This document shows positions 18,565 to 28,696 of a stretch of DNA of 64,000 bases, piece after piece. The DNA comes from Rhizobium sp. RCAM05350 (lineage in GTDB: Bacteria; Pseudomonadota; Alphaproteobacteria; Rhizobiales; Rhizobiaceae), in assembly GCA_024426085.1 (NCBI GenBank), contig CP087972.1, positions 248,001-312,000 on the forward strand, written 5' to 3'. Each line of letters begins with the position of its first letter. Within the stretch, counting starts at the first letter, position 1. The notes under the pieces were generated by a model, which saw only the letters and a list, made by a program, of their open reading frames with translations, ran no database searches and was not told the origin of the DNA. The position numbers and the translations under genes were made by a program.

Positions 18565-19767
18565 ATGCCAGCAATCGCCGATCGCCTCAAGAATGTATCC
18601 ATCTCCGCTTCCGCCGCCATGACGCAGCGCGCCAGAGACCTCGCGGCTGAGGGCGTCAAGGTCATCAGCCTGTCGGCTGGTGAGCCTGATTTTGCCACGC
18701 CGCCGCATGCGGTTGAGGCGGCGCATGCTGCAGCGCTTTCGGGTGACACCAAATACCCGTCGATGGACGGCACGCCGACCCTGAAGGCGGCGATTTCATG
18801 CAAGTTCAAGCGCGAAAACAATCTGGACTACGATGCAAACCAGATCGTCGTCTGCGGCGGCGGTAAGCAGGTCATCTTCAATGCGATGCTCGCGACCTGC
18901 AATCCCGGCGACGAGGTGGTGATCCCGGCACCGTCCTGGATCAGCTATGCGGATATCGTCAAGTTTGCCGGCGCCGTGCCCGTGCCGGTCGCCTGCCCGC
19001 AGGAGGCCGGCTTCAAGCTGCGGCCTGAGGATCTGGAGGCGGCGATCACGCCCCGAACCAAATGGCTGTTCCTGAATTTCCCGAACAATCCCACCGGGGC
19101 CGCCTGCTCACGCGCGGAGATGAAGGCGATCGCCGACGTCATGCTGCGCCATCCGCATGTGTGGATCATGACCGACGACATCTACGAGCACCTGATCTAT
19201 GACGACTTCGAATTCTGCACGATCGCCGAGGTCGAGCCGAAGCTTTATGATCGCGTGCTGACCGTCAACGGCGCGTCCAAGGCCTATGCGATGACGGGCT
19301 GGCGGCTTGGTTTCTGCGGCGGACCAAAGGACCTGATTTCCGCCATCAGCAATGTCAACGGCCAGAACAGCGGCGGCACGGCGACTGTCGTTCAGGCGGC
19401 AGCTGTCGCTGTGCTGGATGGACCGCAGGACCTGCTCCGGGAGCGGGCCGCCATCTACAAGCAGCGGCGCGACTTCGTCCTCTCTGAGCTCGCAAAGATT
19501 GATGGCCTGAAATGCCACAAGCCGGAGGGTGCGTTCTACATCTTCCCGAATATGTCAGGCCTGATCGGCAAGACGAGCAGGGGCGGGAAGAAGATCGACA
19601 GCGACACCGATTTCGTCATGGCGCTCGTCAATGAGCATCACGTGGCCACGGTGCAGGGCGCCGCCTATGGCATGAGCCCATTCTTCCGCATCTCCTATGC
19701 GACCAGCATGGAAAAACTGACGGAAGCCTGCGCCCGGATTTCCCAGTTTTGTACCGAGATGCGTTGA
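18565..19767 (+). CDS. Class I/II pyridoxal-phosphate aminotransferase (aspartate aminotransferase-like)
   Basis: Complete 400-residue fold-type I aminotransferase. It shows SLSAGEPDFATP near the start, NFPNNPTGAA (substrate/PLP loop), MTDDIYEHLIYDD (Asp to the PLP nitrogen), the Schiff-base lysine in GASKAYAMTGWRLGF, and a C-terminal RISYATSMEKLTEA with the carboxylate-binding arginine. It follows pxpA by 50 bases and probably transaminates the released amino acid (for example glutamate or a homologue), an inference from context. Confidence 0.88.
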   Translation: MPAIADRLKNVSISASAAMTQRARDLAAEGVKVISLSAGEPDFATPPHAVEAAHAAALSGDTKYPSMDGTPTLKAAISCKFKRENNLDYDANQIVVCGGGKQVIFNAMLATCNPGDEVVIPAPSWISYADIVKFAGAVPVPVACPQEAGFKLRPEDLEAAITPRTKWLFLNFPNNPTGAACSRAEMKAIADVMLRHPHVWIMTDDIYEHLIYDDFEFCTIAEVEPKLYDRVLTVNGASKAYAMTGWRLGFCGGPKDLISAISNVNGQNSGGTATVVQAAAVAVLDGPQDLLRERAAIYKQRRDFVLSELAKIDGLKCHKPEGAFYIFPNMSGLIGKTSRGGKKIDSDTDFVMALVNEHHVATVQGAAYGMSPFFRISYATSMEKLTEACARISQFCTEMR

Positions 19768-19776
19768 ACTTCGCCG

Positions 19777-20691
19777 TTACCCGCGCGGCGCCTTCAGTCG
19801 CGCGGTCAACTCGATCAGGATGTCCTTGACTGCAGCAGCAGGCTCCGAGAGCGGCGTGTGATCGGAGACACAAAGAGAAAGCGTTTCCTCGATCCGCGGC
19901 GAGACCATTCGACAGATCAGCGGCTTGCTGGATTCCGTAGTGATCCGGTCGGCGATGGCCCTGGGCATGATCGTTGCCCCAAGACCGATGCTGACCGCCC
20001 GTGTCAGCGTCCTGACGATTTCCACTTCGCCGACGACTTTCAGATTGGTCCGGGTCCGCGTGAAAGCAGTGTCGACGGCACGCCGGACGAAATTGTAGGC
20101 GGGCGGCATCAACAGCGGCAGGTTGTCCAGAGCCGTGATCGAGACGGGCTTGTCATCGACCTCGATCGCGAAATCCGGATGCGCCACCAGAAAGAATTCC
20201 TCGCTGAGCAGGGGCTCGAAACGAACACCCTTGATCGGTCCGGAACCGTGGATCAGCGCCATCTCCAGACGGCCGGTCATGATCATCTGGCTGTAGGTCT
20301 GGCCGACGCTTTCGGTCAGATGCAGAAGGATGCCGGGGTGGCGCTTGCGCGTTTCGGCCAAGAGATCGACGGAGAGCGTGGCAGCGCTGCTGAAGGGCAC
20401 AAGCCCAACCGATACGCGGCCGGCAAGGGAGTTTCCGGCTGCTGATGCATCGGCCTGAGCCTGGTCCATCTGGCGCAGGATGATCTGCGCATGGCGATAA
20501 ACGGCATGTCCGGCATCGGTCATGCTGACGCCCTGCTGGCTTCGGGTTCAAGAGCTTCTGGCCAAAGTGCTCTTCCAGCGACGCGAGTTGCTGGCTCAAA
20601 GCCAGGTTGAGCCACATGCAAGATATCGGCGGCGCGTGATGCTACCGGAATCGACGATGACGATAAAGGATTTAAGCCGTCTGGTGTCCAT
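19777..20691 (-). CDS. LysR-family transcriptional regulator (frameshifted)
   Basis: Corrected length about 305 residues. It starts MDTRRLKSFIVIVDSGSITR; the HTH continues AADILHVAQP and SQQLASLEEHFGQKLL in neighbouring frames, then an intact effector domain from MTDAGHAVYRHAQII to RLKAPRG. The breaks cluster between 20530 and 20640. The N-terminal style resembles nitrogen-assimilation-type LysR proteins. It is convergent with the aminotransferase and divergent from the SDR/ABC operon at 20947. The 15-bp dyad at 20741-20755 is its best operator candidate. Confidence 0.8.
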
Positions 20692-20740
20692 TGTATCGCA
20701 ATCGATCCAATCATTTTCGGACTATCGTACAGGCCTTCGG

Positions 20741-20755
20741 TGATTTTGCAAATCA
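20741..20755. promoter_or_regulatory. 15-bp dyad, candidate LysR operator
   Basis: TGATTTTGCAAATCA is a perfect inverted repeat (TGATTT / TGC / AAATCA) with the T-N(n)-A symmetry typical of LysR boxes. It lies 50 bp upstream of the LysR start in an AT-rich divergent intergenic region of about 255 bp, which also holds AACATATGTT. Confidence 0.55.
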
Positions 20756-20946
20756 GAAAATCGAATAAAAAACATATGTTTACAGAATTTATGTGCCGAA
20801 CGCCATGCCAAATTGCTGGGCTTCAAAGGTCAGCAATTGCTCAATCCTTGGGCATCATAAGGCTTGCTTATTGCTCCACAAATAATCGGTCTTAGGCAGG
20901 GCTTTGAAGTTCAATTAATGTTCAAAAAACAACAGGGGAATAGGAA

Positions 20947-21726
20947 ATGTCATTTTCCGATTACAGGACTGCGCTGGTCACGGGCGCCTCTTCCGGTATT
21001 GGTGCGGCCGTCGTCGAGGGCTGCGCTGGGAAAATATCGAGGTTCACGCCCTTGCTCGCAGCGCCGAGCCACTGCGGAAGCTTGCAGAAAAGACCGGTTG
21101 CATCCCTCACGCAATTGATGTGACCAATCGCGCCGCACTTGCCGAACTAACGGGCCGGATTGAGTTCGATATCCTCGTCAACAATGCCGGCGTCGATCGC
21201 CCCAAGAAATTCCTGGAAGCCGACGAAGGCGACATCGATCTTCTGGTCGACGTCAATCTCCGCGCAGTCCTCCATCTCTGCCGTATGGTTGTGCCGGGCA
21301 TGGTCGCGCGCGACAACGGCCACGTGATCAACATCTCCTCGATCGCCGGCGCTTACAATTTCGGCGGTAATTCCTCCTATCATGCGACGAAGGCAGCCGT
21401 GAGCATGCTGTCCAACCAGCTGCGCCTCGATGCCTTCGGCAAACGGGTCCGGGTCACGGAAATCTGCCCGGGCCGGGTCAGCGACTGACATTTTCACGCA
21501 TGTCCATGGCGACGACCCGTCGATCCGCGAACGCTTCATCGACGGATCTGAACTGCCGGAAGCCGCTGATATCGCAGAGGCCATCGCTTTCGCCATTGCT
21601 GCACCCATCGCCGTCAACATCGGCCATATGGAAATTACGCCGACGCTGCAGGTGATGGGTGGTCTTCAGACCGCCAGACCGGCAACACCGCGCGTAGCGC
21701 CTTCCTCCAAAGGGTTGAAATCGTGA
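20947..21726 (+). CDS. Short-chain dehydrogenase (frameshifted)
   Basis: About 259 residues when corrected. The Rossmann motif TGASSGIGAAV is near residue 13, NNAG is at about 21182 (EFDILVNNAG), and the catalytic NISSIAG...SSYHATKAAV segment (Ser, Tyr, Lys) is intact. The end reads ITPTLQVMGG. Frameshifts lie near 21022 and 21478. The stop overlaps the GTG of the following permease, so it is the first gene of the second amino-acid ABC operon. Substrate unknown; NAD(P)-linked oxidation of an intermediate is likely. Confidence 0.8.
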
Positions 21727-22431
21727 CGGGGTTTGATCTCTCAGCGATCCTGACCAACCCGGAATTCATCGCGATGCTTTTGCACGGTATCGAGATGACG
21801 TTCATCATCGCCATCGGTTCGTGGATCCTGGCGATGACGCTCGCCATCCTGTTGCTCGCGCTTCGCTTCGCGCCGGGCCGGTTCAGGCAATGCCTTCGTC
21901 GCCGGCTATGTCTCCTATCACCGCAACGTCCCGACGCTCGTCCAGCTAATGCTGTGGTACTTCGGCATTTTCACGCTGTTGCCCGACTGGCTGACATATT
22001 GGCTCGCAAGCCATAATGCCGAGGCGATCTTTGCGATCATAGGGCTCGGGCTTTGCCAGGCCGCCTACTTCAGCGAGGACTTGCGCTCCGGACTTCGCTC
22101 GGTCAGCCCTGGACAGATGGAAGCTGCTCGGGCGCTTGGTCATGGTTACCTATCGGCGATGCGCTTCGTCCTGATGCCGCAAGGGGTGCGCAACGCATTG
22201 CCGCCACTGATCAACCACAGCGTCTCGTTGTTCAAGAATAGCAGCCTGGGTGTCGTCATCGGCGCGTCCGAGTTGACGCATGCGGTCAAGGAGATTGAGA
22301 ACCTCAGCTTTCGGACCTTCGAGATCTACCTGATTGGAACAGTGCTCTATCTGTTTTTCTCGCTCCTCATCATGGCCGGCGGCGCCTATGTGTCCATGCG
22401 CGCCGATCCTGCCACGAGGGTACGCGCATGA
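21723..22431 (+). CDS. Amino-acid ABC transporter permease (frameshifted)
   Basis: About 236 residues. The first frame has FIIAIGSWILAMTLAILLLALRFAPGRF. After an indel near 21885 the second continues FVAGYVSYHRNVPTLVQLMLWYFG and carries the EAA loop QMEAARALGHGYLSAMRFVLMPQG. It parallels the permease at 10649-11348 (same YHRNVP and QMEAAR motifs), so the two ABC systems are paralogous. It overlaps both neighbours. Confidence 0.85.
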
Positions 22432-23186
22432 TCAACGATATCATAGCCATCATCCAAGACTATTGGCTTCTGCTTTTGATCGGGCAGTATCCGAACGGAC
22501 CGCTGGGCGGGCTTGCCAACACGCTGATCCTGTCGGCGTTGAGCATCGCTCTTGCATTTCCTTTCAGCATCTTGCTGGCGCTGGCGCGTTTGTCTAAATG
22601 GCCATTTTTGCGCTGGCCGGTAACAGTGCTCGTCTATGTGACGCGTGGCGTGCCGCTGCTGATGCTTATCCTCTGGAGCTATTTCCTGGTTCCCTTGCTG
22701 ACGGGCGCCGATGTTCCGAGCTTCGTGACGATGCTGACGACGTTGGTCGTCTATCAGGCCGCCTTTCTCAGCGAAGTCGTGCGGGCCGGGATCGTCGCGC
22801 TCGGCCACGGGCAGATGGAGGCGGCCAAGGCTCTGGGACATGGTTATTTCGGTGCGATGCGCTTCGTGATCTTGCCCCAGGCGCTCTACAATATGATCCC
22901 CAGCATCCTGTCTACCTTCGTCTCGACGATCAAGGATACGACGCTCGGCTATGTGATCAACGTGCCGGACCTCACCTTTGCCGCGAGCCAGGTCAACAAC
23001 CAGCTCCTTACACAACCCTTCCAGGTCTTTCTCATTCTGGCGGTTATCTACTACGCGATCTGCTGGACCCTGACCCACGTCGCCTATCGTCTCGAGCGCC
23101 GGATCACCCGCAGGCGTGCCGGTCTCACCGGCGTCCGCCCGACCGCCGTGATCGCGCCCGTCAAAATCATATCGGAGCAGCTATGA
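22428..23186 (+). CDS. Amino-acid ABC transporter permease
   Basis: Complete 252-residue permease with about five membrane spans. It has the entry region [25 protein letters not shown], the span [19 protein letters not shown] and the EAA loop [24 protein letters not shown]. It is the intact partner of the preceding permease and the counterpart of 11348-12059. ATGA overlaps couple it to both neighbours. Confidence 0.92.
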   Translation: MINDIIAIIQDYWLLLLIGQYPNGPLGGLANTLILSALSIALAFPFSILLALARLSKWPFLRWPVTVLVYVTRGVPLLMLILWSYFLVPLLTGADVPSFVTMLTTLVVYQAAFLSEVVRAGIVALGHGQMEAAKALGHGYFGAMRFVILPQALYNMIPSILSTFVSTIKDTTLGYVINVPDLTFAASQVNNQLLTQPFQVFLILAVIYYAICWTLTHVAYRLERRITRRRAGLTGVRPTAVIAPVKIISEQL

Positions 23187-23948
23187 CCTCGTCAGTTTCA
23201 CCGCAGGATGTGAATGCGATCCGAATTTCGAAGGTCTCCAAACAGTATGGTGACTATCAGGTCCTAAAAGACATCGACGCCCAGGTCGCCCGAGGTGAAG
23301 TGGTGGTCATCTGCGGACCGTCCGGCTCCGGCAAATCGACGTTGATCCGCACGATCAATCGCCTCGAGGAGATCAACAGCGGGTCGATTTCCTTCGACGG
23401 TCAGAATATTCACGCACCGATGAAGACGCGCGAGCTCAACCAGCTCCGCAGCCGCATCGGCTTCGTCTTCCAGAGTTTCAACCTGTTTCCGCATCTGTCT
23501 GTAGTCGAGAACGTCTCGATGTCGCCAGTCCGGGTGAAAGGCGTCGCTCGCGATGTTGCCCACGATAAAGCTCTGCTTCTTCTCGACCGCGTCGGACTGG
23601 TAGACAAGGCCAATGCCTATCCGGGTCAGCTGTCCGGAGGCCAGCAGCAGCGCGTGGCGATCGCCCGTGCGCTGGCCATGGAGCCGCCCGTCATGCTGTT
23701 CGACGAGCCGACGAGCGCCCTTGACCCGGAAATGGTCGGAGAAGTGCTGGCTGTCATGAAGAGCCTGGCCGCCGACGGCATGACCATGCTGTGCGTCACC
23801 CATGAGATGGGTTTCTGCGCGCGACGTTGCCGACCGGATCTGGTTCATCGACGCCGGCCAGATCCTCGAAATGGCGACGCCGGAAGAGTTCTTTACAAAT
23901 CCCCGCCATCCCCGCGCTCAGCGTTTTCTCGCCGATCTGCGGCACTGA
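23183..23948 (+). CDS. Amino-acid ABC transporter ATP-binding protein (frameshifted)
   Basis: About 255 residues: Walker [11 protein letters not shown]-loop [11 protein letters not shown], signature [14 protein letters not shown], Walker [15 protein letters not shown] and switch His CVTHEMGF. One indel near 23815 (TTTCTGCGCGC where TTCGCGCGC fits) shifts the last ~43 residues, which resume as [17 protein letters not shown] and end RFLADLRH at TGA 23946-23948. Confidence 0.88.
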
Positions 23949-23977
23949 TCCTCAATAACAACCAAAGGAGAACAGCA

Positions 23978-24815
23978 ATGACCATGAAATGCATAGCCCT
24001 CAGTTTCGCAATGGCTGCGACTGCCGCGATCACCCCCGCCAAAGCCGACCGGCTGAACGACATCATGTCGGCCAAGACGCTCCGTTGCGCAACCTTCGCC
24101 GACGTGCCACCCTTCGCCTCTCCCGATCTGAAGACCCGCAGAAATGGCCGGTTTCGACGTCGATCTCTGCAACGCGATCGCCAAGCAGCTCGGCGTGACG
24201 GCCGAGGTCAAGCCGGTCTCCGTCGAAGCCCGGGTGCCAGAAGTCAAACTCGGACGGGTCGATATCACGGTCGCCAACCTCGCCTACACCCAGAGTCGCG
24301 CCGAGCAGATCCAGTTCAGCGATCCTTACTACCTCGCCAAGGAAATGCTGATTGTTCCAGATGACGATGCAGGCAAGACCAAGGCCGATTACGCCGGGCA
24401 GCGCATCGCCTCAACCAAGGGCTCGACCTCAGAAATGTCAATAAAGCTCAACAAGTCGGAGCCACTGACTTTCCAGGATACGGCATCGGCTTATCTCGCC
24501 GTTCAGCAGGGCAAGGCTCGCGGCATGGTGGCAAATACGATGACCACGACGAAGTTCGTCAACGAATCCCAGACCAAGGGCAAGAAGATGCGGATGATCC
24601 AAGACCCGATGCTCTTCCAGCCGATCGGGATCGGCATGGCGAAGGATCAGCCGGCCCTAACTGCCAGGATCAACGAAGCGCTCCACGCCCTCGACGAGTC
24701 AGGTGAAATCAACAAGATCTGGGATAAGTGGCTCGGCACGAACACGGAATACAAGATGACTCGAACCGACAAAGTCATTCCGATCGGCGAACTCAAGTTC
24801 ACACCGATTCCATGA
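23978..24815 (+). CDS. Polar amino-acid ABC transporter substrate-binding protein (frameshifted)
   Basis: Family 3 solute-binding protein of ~279 residues. The signal peptide ends near AITPAKA (residue 23) and the mature start is [22 protein letters not shown]. After an indel near 24142 the frame continues [37 protein letters not shown] and [11 protein letters not shown] to the end. It closes the 20947-24815 operon, last rather than first as in the paralogous system. Ligand unknown. Confidence 0.87.
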
Positions 24816-24863
24816 GCGGTCGGCAAGCCAAATGATTGCTTACTTCGTTTAACTAACTATCAG

Positions 24864-24897
24864 AGCGTTGGGGATATTATGGAATATCCTCAACGCT
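24864..24897 (+). terminator. Long stem-loop after the second ABC operon
   Basis: AGCGTTGGGGATATT (24864-24878) pairs with AATATCCTCAACGCT (24883-24897) with one mismatch around a 4-base loop ATGG. It lies 49 bases after the substrate-binding-protein stop. No T-run follows, so it may act as a 3' stabilising hairpin or weak terminator. The rest of the 24816-25089 gap shows no gene. Confidence 0.5.
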
Positions 24898-25089
24898 AGA
24901 GTTAAGAGGTAGCACTACCCTTCGGGTTCTCACAATAAAACCTCACCTCTCCCTTTCTGCCGCCCTCCGCCATCGCAATCTAAATCTTCAAATTATCCAA
25001 TCCAACTAAATCAGCTCAAGATCGCTTTTTAGTGTAGACACGTCCGAGCAAGCAGAGAGCGACGACCGCTGTTTCAAGATAACTGCGGC

Positions 25090-25737
25090 TCAACCGGTTG
25101 CCGCGTTTCTGATCTCGTCGAGAGTTTCTGGCGGAAAACTCGCGTTCGAAGTCAGCAGCCTCCAGGCCGTACTGAAGACAACACCGCAAACGTGGCCGAG
25201 TGCCGGAATTGCTTTCATGGTTTCATCTGTGCCATGTTGCCCGCCGGGCTTTGCAAGGCTAATGCTTGGGAAGCTACTGTTTTCCGTGAGCACCCGAACG
25301 TCAGCAAAGCCTTGACTGCCAATTGTGTCGGCATCCTCTTCGTTTTGCGCGAAGACAGGCACGCCTTGTTCAACCCGGCTTGCTTTGTCCCAATAATCGC
25401 CGTGGAGATGAGTGACGATGACTGCGTCAACATCGGCAAGTTGGTCAATTGGCAGTGGCAAGTCGACTAGCGGGTTCCGCAGTTCGCTGTTTGCAGATCA
25501 TTCGAAGCCGGGCGTGGCACCTTTTGATGCAAACATCGGATCTATCAGGAAGCGTATGCCAGCATAGTCAATGCGAAGCGTTGCGTTGCGCACCCGTGTT
25601 AGACTGAATTGATCTGAAGCTAGTGCGGCCTTGACCGGAGCCAGGAATGCGCCTGCCATCGCTATGACCGCAGTTCCGGCAACAAGCTTCAGTGTGTCAC
25701 GGCGGCTGGCCAGAAACATTACGGGTTTTCGAGGCAT
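25090..25737 (-). pseudogene. Exported metallo-beta-lactamase-fold hydrolase, in-frame stop and C-terminal loss
   Basis: UlaG-like MBL-fold protein. The N-terminus has a twin-arginine-like signal (ASRRDTLKLVAGTAVIAMAG), then RNATLRIDYAGIRFLIDPMF. An in-frame TGA at 25498-25500 follows ATPGFE; the same frame continues NPLVDLPLPIDQLADVDAVI. The metal motif reads THLHGDYWD, with Tyr where the family has His after Asp. After GHVCGVVFS the sequence diverges (TAWRLLTSNASF) and ends, missing the later metal ligands. So it carries a nonsense mutation, a ligand change and a truncation. Probably dead. Confidence 0.75.
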
Positions 25738-25774
25738 GAATCCTCGGTAATTCTATGTTGAGGCCGGCGTGCGA

Positions 25775-26321
25775 TTATTGCGCACGAAAATCATCGTCGG
25801 AAACGACTTGTGCGTAGCCGAAAGATAGAGCGGACATGAAGGCGGCATGGACCATCGCTGCGGGAACAATTTCGCCATTGAATTCAAGATCGCGCGTGGC
25901 GCAGCCATCGTGGACAACCGAGACTTTGTAGCCAAGATCAGCCGCCGCTCTTACTGTGGCATCAATGCACATGTGGCTCATCGCACCGACGATGACGACC
26001 TCATCGACGCCTGCCGAACGCAATACGTTGTTCAATTCTGTTTCGCTGGAATGAGTTAGGGTAATTCTTGACGATTACCACCTCGTCGTCTTTCGGTGCC
26101 ATGGCAGGAATGAATTCAGCTCCCTCGCTGCCAGCGACAAAAAACGGTGAACCCACAGGCCCCTCGTGACGAACGTTGATGACGAAGTCACCGCGCTGCC
26201 TAGTTTCTTGGACAAGCCGGGCGGCTACATCGACGGCAGCCTCGATGCCTGTCAGGGGAAACTTCCCCGACTCCAGATAGTCCTTTTGCAGATCAACGAC
26301 GATGATCGCACGTTTGCTCAT
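25775..26321 (-). CDS. Isochorismatase-family cysteine hydrolase (frameshifted)
   Basis: About 181 residues when corrected. The catalytic Asp is in AIIVVDLQKDY, and the nucleophile cysteine in GAMSHMCIDATVRAAADLGY. One indel lies near 26058 (NYPNSF then ETELNNVLRSAGVDEV in the next frame). The family hydrolyses amides or enol ethers (nicotinamidase, N-carbamoyl amidohydrolase, isochorismatase). It is divergent from the GlxA-like regulator at 26412, a frequent pairing in which the regulator controls the hydrolase. Confidence 0.82.
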
Positions 26322-26411
26322 TTGTTTTCTCCTCAAACCTAAACCGGTCCCGCACACTAGCGTTGCTTTTGTACATAGTTGAGTGTCATAATTGACAGAA
26401 TGCGAGGTGAT

Positions 26412-27248
26412 ATGGACAAAGAATATGCTCCGCCGGAGATCGGCATTGTGGACTACAGCGGCGTTCAGGCAGCCGCGGTCTTGGGGATGACTGATTTTCT
26501 GGTGACCGCGGAATTCATGGCGCGCAGCCACTTGGCAGTAGACCTACCTGTGCTTCGCGTTAGCCATTGGAAGCACGCAGGCACAACGGCAGATGCTGAA
26601 CGAACGTTCGACACCGGGCCTGAGTTTGAAGGAGGGCGACCTGCCGTTATTGTTGTCCCGCCGGGCCTGGGTGCTCCCCTGCCGGAGACAGAAGCAAGAG
26701 GCTACGCTGACTGGCTCCTGAACGAACACTCTCATGGCACGACACTATGCTCCATCTGCAAAGGCGCCTTCTTGCTGGGCGAGACTGGTCTTCTGACTGG
26801 ACGAACGGTTACGACCCATTGGAGCTACGAGGAAGAACTCGTCGCGCGCTTTCCGGGAGTGATTGTGGATATCGACCGTCTTATCATTGATGGCGGCGAT
26901 ATCCTGACCGCCAGCGGCGTTATGTCGTGGATTGACGTGAGCCTCAAACTCATCGAGCGCTTCCTCGGTCCCACCATCATGCTTAACACCGCAAGTGCCT
27001 TCCTCGTCGATCCTCCTGGCCGCGAGCAAAGCTACTAGAGGGCGACGGGGTTCTCGACTGGCGAATATGTTCAACGGCTGCGCGTCAACAAGGCAAGGGA
27101 GTTGCTGCAGTTCACGAATGACCCTGTCGATATGGTGGCGTGGAAGGTGCATTACCGTGATCCGAGCGCTTTCAGAAAAGTCTTCACGCGAATAGTTGGC
27201 TTGACGCCAGCCGAGTACCGAACCCGTTTTCGGTTAAAGGTTGCGTGA
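26412..27248 (+). pseudogene. GlxA-like AraC/DJ-1 domain regulator with amber stop and internal deletion
   Basis: Residues ~1-190 form a DJ-1/PfpI-like amidotransferase-fold domain (VIVVPPGLG; TTLCSICKGAFLLGETGLL with the nucleophile-elbow cysteine; THWSYEEELV), ending VDPPGREQSY. A TAG follows at 27036-27038. The same frame then continues [21 protein letters not shown] and the second AraC HTH ([18 protein letters not shown]) to TGA 27246-27248. The linker and first HTH helix region (about 45-50 residues of a normal GlxA) are missing at the stop. GAGGTG precedes ATG 26412. DNA binding should be abolished. Confidence 0.75.
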
Positions 27249-27622
27249 CGCCGCACGGTTTGCATCGGACATGGCATGCGGCGATAGACCACCGCAAAAT
27301 GGGGCCGGCTGTTCGGAACCCACCAAGGCGGCGAATTTTACAAGTCTCTGGGTGATCAGGCCCCCGAGCCACCCCCGGTGACCGAAGCCGTTTCTTCATT
27401 ATTGGCGCGTAAGCGATCAGAGGGCGACGTTGAACTTGTAGTCTCAAGCAGATCCACCTGTGCATCCTGCGCTCCGGACCTGCGGAGAAGCGCCTGGTTC
27501 AAAACCCAGTTGTCCAGATTGATCCCAGCAGGATCTTTCGCACCCACGAGCTCTTGAAATTTGGTGCGTTCCAGGCCCAGAAAGTCTCGTGCGGGCAGAT
27601 CCGGACACCGCGCGGATCTGTT
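27249..27622. other. Non-coding or decayed 374-bp stretch
   Basis: No recognisable gene. A minus-strand frame at about 27356-27600 contains LPARDFLGLERTKFQELV and runs to a stop at 27356. The first few residues resemble a phage virion-morphogenesis motif, but no start or family match can be supported. It may be a scrap of a deleted gene. Confidence 0.35.
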
Positions 27623-28659
27623 CAGACCCTTACGACCTCGCCCATAGTAGAGGCACGCAGGATGGCGTCGATTAGACGATGAGCCTTGAGCGCTTCGACA
27701 CCGGAGGCCAGGGGCTGCCGACCCGTGGTGATGGCGTTCAAAAGTCCTCGTGCAGCGCACGATGGTTGTTGTGGGAGAAGGCCATGGGATCCGCACCATT
27801 TCCGCCGTCGGCTGAAGCGTCCTGTAGCTCGATGCTGCGCCCGTCCATCAGATTGATGATGCCGCCGTCGCCTTCGAGCCGTACCGTCCCGAGGCTGCCA
27901 AGAATCTCGATCACGTCGGGAAAGCCCGGATAGGCGGCGGTGGTTGCACTGAGGGTGCCGAGCGCGCCGTTGCCAAAGCGAAGCGCGGCGTGGACGACGT
28001 CTTCCGTTTCCATGCTGTGCACAGGGCTCGTGCCGGCGAAGCCGGTGACTTGCGTCGGCAATCCCGCCAATGCGATCAGTTGATCGATGGTATGGATCGC
28101 TTGGGTTAGCAGAACCCCGCCGCCGTCACGCGCCAAGGTTCCACGACCCAGCTCGTCATAATAGCTTTGCGGACGCCAATTGCCGAGCCGCATGGATGCG
28201 GAAACGATTTCTCCCAGCTTTCCTTCGCCGATCAGTCGCGCCGTCTGGGCGATGGCGGGACGAAACCGGCGTTGCAGGACAACGCCAAGCTTGATGGCGG
28301 CCCGCTCCGCCGTTTCGACAACCTGCCTCGACCGTTCCAGCGAAATTTCGAGCGGCTTTTCCAGAAGCACGTGCTTGCCGACCTTCGCCGCGCGCTTTAC
28401 CAGCATCCAGATGCGAGTTGGGCGGTGTCAGGATGATGACGTAATCGATGGACGGCTCGTCGAAGATTGCATCAGCGCTGTCGACGACCGGCAGGCCAAA
28501 CCGCTGCGCAAACGCGGTGCGCCGCGTCTCGGTCGGGCTGAAGGCGCCGGCGACATCGACCTTGTCTTCAAGATCGAGCAGGCTCAGCGCATGCGGAGCC
28601 GATGCCATTCCAAGACCGATAATACCGGCGTGCAGCTTTCGGGTTGGGGCCACCATCAA
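27623..28659 (-). CDS. Gfo/Idh/MocA-family oxidoreductase (frameshifted)
   Basis: About 345 residues. The N-terminal Rossmann motif is AGIIGLGMASAPHA. It continues TPPNSHLD and the family signature GKHVLLEKPLEISLE (EKP lysine), then WRPQSYYDELGRGTLARDGGGVLLTQAIHTID with the active-site His and the C-terminal beta domain. Indels lie near 28415 and at 27738 (TTT-TGA where TTTT is expected). The restored end reads ASTMGEVVRV with stop at 27623. The family oxidises or reduces sugars, inositols and uronates; substrate unknown. Confidence 0.8.
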
Positions 28660-28696
28660 CGATACCTCTTAGAGCCGAACCAGCGCCGCGTTTCCT

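Noticed and set aside
22598..24364. 588-codon plus-strand frame across the second ABC operon
   Set aside because: Its first ~200 codons are a shadow of the intact permease at 22428-23186; only the middle part is the real ATPase frame.
25085..25470. Plus-strand 92-codon frame in the metallo-hydrolase region
   Set aside because: Antisense to the recognisable MBL-fold sequence, with no ribosome site.
27356..27799. Possible phage morphogenesis-type protein (LPARDFLGL)
   Set aside because: Only a handful of residues match. The 5' half overlaps the Gfo/Idh gene out of frame and no start or neighbouring phage gene is present.
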